Shown here in pieces: positions 6,172 to 9,017 of a stretch of 9,017 nt of DNA (position 1 is its first letter; the number at the start of each line of letters is the position of its first letter). A model generated the notes under the pieces. The model made no database searches, was not told where the DNA came from, and saw nothing but the letters and a program-made list of their open reading frames with translations. Origin of the DNA: Flaviramulus sp. (GTDB lineage Bacteria > Bacteroidota > Bacteroidia > Flavobacteriales > Flavobacteriaceae); contig JALRJA010000422.1 of the NCBI GenBank assembly GCA_023255235.1, positions 1 through 9,017 on the forward strand. Direction: 5' to 3'. The translations under genes and the position numbers were made by a program.

Positions 6172-7218
6172 TTATCGGGCAACACGTCCTGATGCATCGC
6201 CACCCATTAATTTTTCAACTTCATTTACTGTAACCAAGTTAGCATCTCCTTTTATAGTGTGTTTTAGGCAGGAAGCTGCCACAGCAAAATCTAAAGCTTT
6301 TTGATTATCATTGGGATGTTTTAATAAACCATAAATTAATCCTCCCATAAACGAATCTCCTCCACCAACTCGATCAACAATGTCTGTAATTTGATATTGG
6401 CAAGTTTGAAATAATGTTTTCCCATCATATAAAACACCTGCCCAAGTATTGTGAGATGCCGAAATAGACCCACGCAAGGTGGTTATTACTTTTTTAGCTT
6501 TAGGAAATTTAATCATCATTTGTTCACAAACTGATAAGAAGGCTTCTGCTTTTACATTGTGTCCTTCTGTTTGTACACTAATACCTTCTGGTTTTATTCC
6601 AAAATGCATTTCGGCATCTTCTTCATTTCCTAAAACAACATCGCAATAAGAGGTTAATTGGGTCATTATAGATTCTCTGTGTTTGCTGTTACAATATTGC
6701 CATAGTTTTGCACGGTAATTTAAATCTGTAGAAATGGTGATTCCTAATTCACTAGCTGCTTTTACAGCTTCTAAACAAACATCGGCAGCTCCTTGAGAAA
6801 TTGCTGGAGTTATTCCGGTCCAATGAAACCATTCAGCACCTTCAAATACATCATGCCAATTAATCATTCCTGGTTGAATTTCTGAAATTGATGAATGTGC
6901 TCTATCATAAACAACTTTTGATCCTCTAGAAACGGCACCAGTTTCTAAGAAATAGATTCCTAAACGATCACCACCATAAATAATTTTATCTACACCAACG
7001 CCTCTTTTACGCATTTCCATCATGGCACATTCACCAATATCATTTTTTGGTAAACGTGTCACGAAGTCTACATCTATACCATAATTAGCTAATGAAACAG
7101 CAACGTTTGACTCGCCACCTCCGTAAACAACATCAAAACTTGATGCTTGTGAAAATCTTAAAAACCCTTGTGGAGCTAATCGTAACATGATTTCTCCAAA
7201 TGTTATTACTTTACCCAT
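6172..7218 (-). CDS. kdgK: 2-keto-3-deoxygluconate kinase (PfkB family)
   Basis: Cytoplasmic sugar kinase predicted to phosphorylate 2-keto-3-deoxygluconate with ATP, giving the substrate of the aldolase encoded next. The 348-aa product begins GKVITFGEIMLRL, typical of KdgK, has the PfkB N-terminal motif VYGGGESNVAVSLA (31-44), and ends with the second signature DRVGGGDSFMGG (282-293). D288 is the catalytic base, and GGGD replaces the more common GAGD. The internal segments DLNYRAKLW (165-173) and NEEDAEMHFG (198-207) are also typical of KDG kinases. Substrate specificity is supported by the eda partner; a ribokinase- or fructokinase-like specificity is less likely. The divergent LacI-type gene lies 157 bases upstream and is the probable regulator. 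No clear -7 motif was seen on the reverse strand, although the palindrome at 7272-7285 sits where a promoter would be. Confidence 0.93.
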   Translation of the reverse strand: MGKVITFGEIMLRLAPQGFLRFSQASSFDVVYGGGESNVAVSLANYGIDVDFVTRLPKNDIGECAMMEMRKRGVGVDKIIYGGDRLGIYFLETGAVSRGSKVVYDRAHSSISEIQPGMINWHDVFEGAEWFHWTGITPAISQGAADVCLEAVKAASELGITISTDLNYRAKLWQYCNSKHRESIMTQLTSYCDVVLGNEEDAEMHFGIKPEGISVQTEGHNVKAEAFLSVCEQMMIKFPKAKKVITTLRGSISASHNTWAGVLYDGKTLFQTCQYQITDIVDRVGGGDSFMGGLIYGLLKHPNDNQKALDFAVAASCLKHTIKGDANLVTVNEVEKLMGGDASGRVAR

Positions 7219-7263
7219 TTTTATTAATTCTATTTAGTTGTTTTTATGTTATGTTAAAAATAA

Positions 7264-7271
7264 TACTTTTG
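7264..7271 (+). promoter_or_regulatory. Distal -7 element candidate for the lacI-type gene
   Basis: TACTTTTG fits TAnnTTTG. A TTG at 7238-7240 lies 23 bases upstream as a possible -33. The element directly abuts the LacI-type palindrome at 7272-7285, so a bound repressor would cover the transcript start. Confidence 0.35.
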
Positions 7272-7285
7272 TGCAAACGATTGAA
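7272..7285. promoter_or_regulatory. LacI-type operator candidate, upstream site
   Basis: TGCAAACGATTGAA resembles the LacI/PurR/CcpA-type palindrome TGCAAACGTTTGCA and keeps the central CG (7278-7279) flanked by AA and TT. Ten of 14 positions match its own reverse complement. It lies 54 bases before the kdgK start codon and could control both directions. Confidence 0.5.
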
Positions 7286-7334
7286 CAATTTTTCAAAAAA
7301 AACAATTTTATAAAAAAAACTGCTTCCAATCTAC

Positions 7335-7365
7335 TTTGATTTAAGTTTTAAACAAATTACATTTG
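7335..7365 (+). promoter_or_regulatory. Promoter of the lacI-type gene (-33 TTTG, -7 TACATTTG)
   Basis: TTTG (7335-7338), a 19-base spacer and TACATTTG (7358-7365) match the Bacteroidota sigma-A promoter layout. Transcription should begin near 7370, only a few bases before the TTG at 7376. Confidence 0.6.
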
Positions 7366-7366
7366 C

Positions 7367-7379
7367 TTAAACGCTTTGA
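7367..7379. promoter_or_regulatory. Second LacI-type operator candidate, at the transcript start
   Basis: TTAAACGCTTTGA has the AA-n-CG-n-TT core (CG at 7372-7373) of LacI-family operators. It starts 1 base after the -7 element and overlaps the likely transcript start and the first start-codon candidate, which would suit autoregulation. It is weaker than the upstream site. Confidence 0.35.
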
Positions 7380-8423
7380 CAAATATAAAAAAATTGAGTC
7401 ATTATAAAAAAATTACCATTAAAGATATTGCAGATAAGTTAGGCATATCACCTTCGGCTGTTTCAAGAGCGTTACATGATAACCCCAGAATTAGTGATAA
7501 AACTAAGAAAAAAGTACAACAGATTGCAAAAAAGTTAAATTACCAACCTAACAATCTAGCTAGTGCATTAAGAAAAGGAAAAAGTAATTTAGTAGGGTTG
7601 ATTGTACCAAGAGTTGACAGTAATTTTTTTTCTTCTGTAGTTGAAAACCTTGAAAAAGTTTTAAATAAAAAGGGTTACAATATTATTATAGCTCAATCTA
7701 ATGAATCTTATACTAATGAATGTAAAGTAATAGATGTACTGATAAACACCCAAGTTGATGGAATTATAGCTTCTTTAGCAAATGAAACGGTTGATTTTTC
7801 TGCTTATGAAAAAATTAAATCAAAAAAAAATACCTTTAATATTATTTGATCGAGGTGAAAATGATATAGGTGTAGATTATGTAGGTATTGATGATTACCA
7901 AAGTAGTCACCTCATTGTTGATCATTTGGTGGCACAAAAATGCACACGAATTGCTCACATAGCTGGGTATAGACATACTAGAATTTTTAAAAATAGGATT
8001 CGAGGTTTCATTGATGCACTTCAAAAACACAAGCTTCCATTTGATGATAAATTAATTTTAGAATGTGATTTAACATTGGAAGATGGTCGTGCAAAAATGC
8101 AACAAATACTTCAATATAATGAATTACCTGACGCTGTTTATGCTGCTAGTGATTATGCGGCTTTAGGAGCTTTACAAGTTTTACAGGAACACCATATTAA
8201 AGTTCCTCAAGAAATTGCTTTAGCTGGCTTTGGTGATGAAGCCTTTACCTCTTTGGTAACGCCATCAATAACTACCATTAAACAGCATAGTGATAAAATT
8301 GGTAAAATAGCTGCAGACACTTTTTTAGAACGAATAGAAAATCCCAATCGGGTTCAAAAGTTGAATAAAATAATTTTACATGGAGAATTACTTGTTAGAA
8401 ACTCCACAAAGCGACATTTTTAA
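7376..8423 (+). pseudogene. LacI-family transcriptional regulator interrupted by a one-base frameshift
   Basis: The first frame (7376-7849, 157 aa) carries the LacI helix-turn-helix ITIKDIADKLGISPSAVSRAL (residues 13-33), the hinge helix NYQPNNLASALRKG (55-68) and the start of the sugar-binding domain (NLVGLIVPRVDSNFF). It stops at 7847-7849. The rest of the ligand-binding domain continues in the +1 frame (IPLILFDRGEND, YVGIDDY, AASDYAALGAL, LAGFGDEAF, PSITTIKQ) to a TAA at 8423. The break falls in a run of nine A's (7822-7830); with eight A's the gene would be one open frame of 348 aa, normal for the family. No other lesion is visible. It faces kdgK-eda, so it probably senses KDG or a related uronate product. 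There is no ATG start: TTG 7376 or TTG 7394 are the candidates, and 7394 would leave a better leader. It may be a real null, a sequencing error, or a gene rescued by slippage. Confidence 0.85.
7822..7830 (+). other. Run of nine A's at the frameshift site
   Basis: Nine consecutive A's separate the two frames of the regulator. Removing one A restores the reading ...KSKKIPLILFDRG..., which is what the family shows here. Homopolymers of this length are prone to sequencing error, replication slippage and RNA polymerase slippage. Confidence 0.85.
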
Positions 8424-8675
8424 TTAAATGGCGATATGTAATCTAGATTTTAAAAACAAAAAAGTTTACTTATTTGATGTTAATTACAGCTAATATTTTT
8501 ATATGAGAATCTGTTCTATGAATATTGGAAAATAACTTTATAGAAGAAAAGAGATTAAAAGGTTTTTTTTAAAGTAAGAATAGGAAGCTATGGTTTTATG
8601 CTGTGTTACTTTTAGTAAATATGAGTTTATAGAATTAAAAAAGAGGTTTTATTAAAAGCAAAATGACCTATAAAT
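8424..8675. other. AT-rich intergenic stretch without a recognisable gene
   Basis: Between the regulator and the groEL terminator, the longest ATG frames noticed on the + strand are about 21 codons (for example 8428-8493 and 8590-8655) and resemble nothing known to me. No good promoter, tRNA or hairpin was found before 8676. It may include the 3' untranslated part of the regulator transcript. Confidence 0.6.
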
Positions 8676-8709
8676 AAAAAACGCTTCATTAACTATTGAA
8701 GCGTTTTTT
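8676..8709. terminator. Intrinsic terminator between groEL and the regulator, bidirectional
   Basis: AAAAAACGCTTCA (8676-8688) and TGAAGCGTTTTTT (8697-8709) form a perfect 13-bp stem with an 8-base loop and a U-run on either strand. It lies 25 bases after the groEL stop codon (reverse strand) and can also stop transcripts coming from the regulator. Confidence 0.9.
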
Positions 8710-8734
8710 ATAAAAAAATTGTATTTGCAGAATA

Positions 8735-9017
8735 TTACATCATGCCTGGCATACCGCCACCCATTGGTGGGTGAGCAGGTGCATCTTCTTTAATATCAAT
8801 TAAGGCACATTCTGTTGTTAAAATCATACCAGCTACAGAAGCTGCGTTTTCTAAAGCTATGCGTGTTACTTTTTTCGGGTCTATAATACCAGCTTTAAGC
8901 ATATCGACATATTCTTCAGATTTAGCATCATAACCAAAATCTTTTTTACCTTCTAATACTTTAGCAATAACAACACTACCTTCACCACCAGCATTTTCAA
9001 CAATGGTACGTAAAGGA
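8735..9017 (-). CDS. groL: Chaperonin GroEL, C-terminal end
   Basis: The last 93 residues of the 60-kDa chaperonin; the rest lies beyond base 9017. The frame reads [20 protein letters not shown], then the equatorial-domain end [27 protein letters not shown], then [20 protein letters not shown], and finishes with the Gly/Met-rich tail MGGGMPGMM that lines the bottom of the folding chamber. The match to GroEL is essentially unambiguous. Codons are strongly T- and A-ending, as expected for a highly expressed flavobacterial gene. It uses the terminator at 8676-8709. groES would be expected upstream, outside the window. Confidence 0.98.
   Translation of the reverse strand, partial: PLRTIVENAGGEGSVVIAKVLEGKKDFGYDAKSEEYVDMLKAGIIDPKKVTRIALENAASVAGMILTTECALIDIKEDAPAHPPMGGGMPGMM

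Noticed and set aside
6089..6304. Forward 71-codon frame across the eda-kdgK gap
   Set aside because: It overlaps both genes antisense and has no recognisable domain.
7842..8030. Reverse-strand 62-codon frame
   Set aside because: Antisense to the second half of the regulator, which matches the LacI ligand-binding domain.
7782..8423. The second half of the regulator as a separate gene starting at 7782
   Set aside because: Its first 16 residues before IPLILFDRG do not look like any LacI start, the ATG at 7782 lies inside the first frame, and the two halves join exactly at the A-run.
8428..8655. Two 21-codon frames in the gene-free stretch
   Set aside because: Too short, no ribosome-site or promoter support, and no recognisable sequence.

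Overview
The window looks like chromosomal DNA from a flavobacterium (Bacteroidota, probably Flavobacteriaceae). The DNA is AT-rich. Start codons follow A-rich leaders, mostly without a Shine-Dalgarno sequence. Several intergenic regions carry the Bacteroidota -7 promoter motif TAnnTTTG. GroEL ends in a Gly/Met tail, and the order redoxin-like protein, lone ABC permease, TlpA-like lipoprotein, tpiA, prmA, clpS is one I associate with flavobacteria. The assignment rests on these signals, not on a database search.

Positions 1-4308 (+ strand) hold a tightly spaced co-directional run. It contains the C-terminus of a BT_3928-like protein, a DppB/OppB-type ABC permease whose first membrane helix has no ATG/GTG/TTG start, and a thioredoxin-fold lipoprotein. 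These are followed by triose-phosphate isomerase, ribosomal protein L11 methyltransferase and the ClpS adaptor. The only sizeable gap, between tpiA and prmA, holds a 158-base element that folds on paper into a three-way junction with an A/C-rich loop. A TauE/SafE membrane transporter (4311-5102, - strand) meets clpS tail to tail, only 2 bases apart.

Positions 5103-5303 hold back-to-back promoter motifs, a tRNA-Arg(ACG) and a strong hairpin terminator. The tRNA carries an unusual matched pair of changes at its elbow (A19 and U56 instead of G19 and C56).

Positions 5420-8423 form a small sugar-acid module. kdgK and eda (both - strand) carry out the last two steps from 2-keto-3-deoxygluconate to pyruvate and glyceraldehyde-3-phosphate, as used after uronate (for example alginate or pectin) breakdown. 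A divergent LacI-family regulator faces them across a 157-base region with two promoter motifs and two LacI-type palindromes. The regulator is split by a one-base frameshift inside a run of nine A's, while the rest of the gene is undamaged. This could be a sequencing error, a recent mutation, or a slippage switch.

Positions 8424-8675 have no recognisable gene. A bidirectional-looking terminator follows, then the 3' end of groEL (- strand), which runs off the window.

The candidates for a second look are the tpiA-prmA element, the A9 frameshift in the regulator, the A19-U56 tRNA and the non-standard permease start. Nothing here looks like a defence system, prophage, CRISPR array or insertion sequence.
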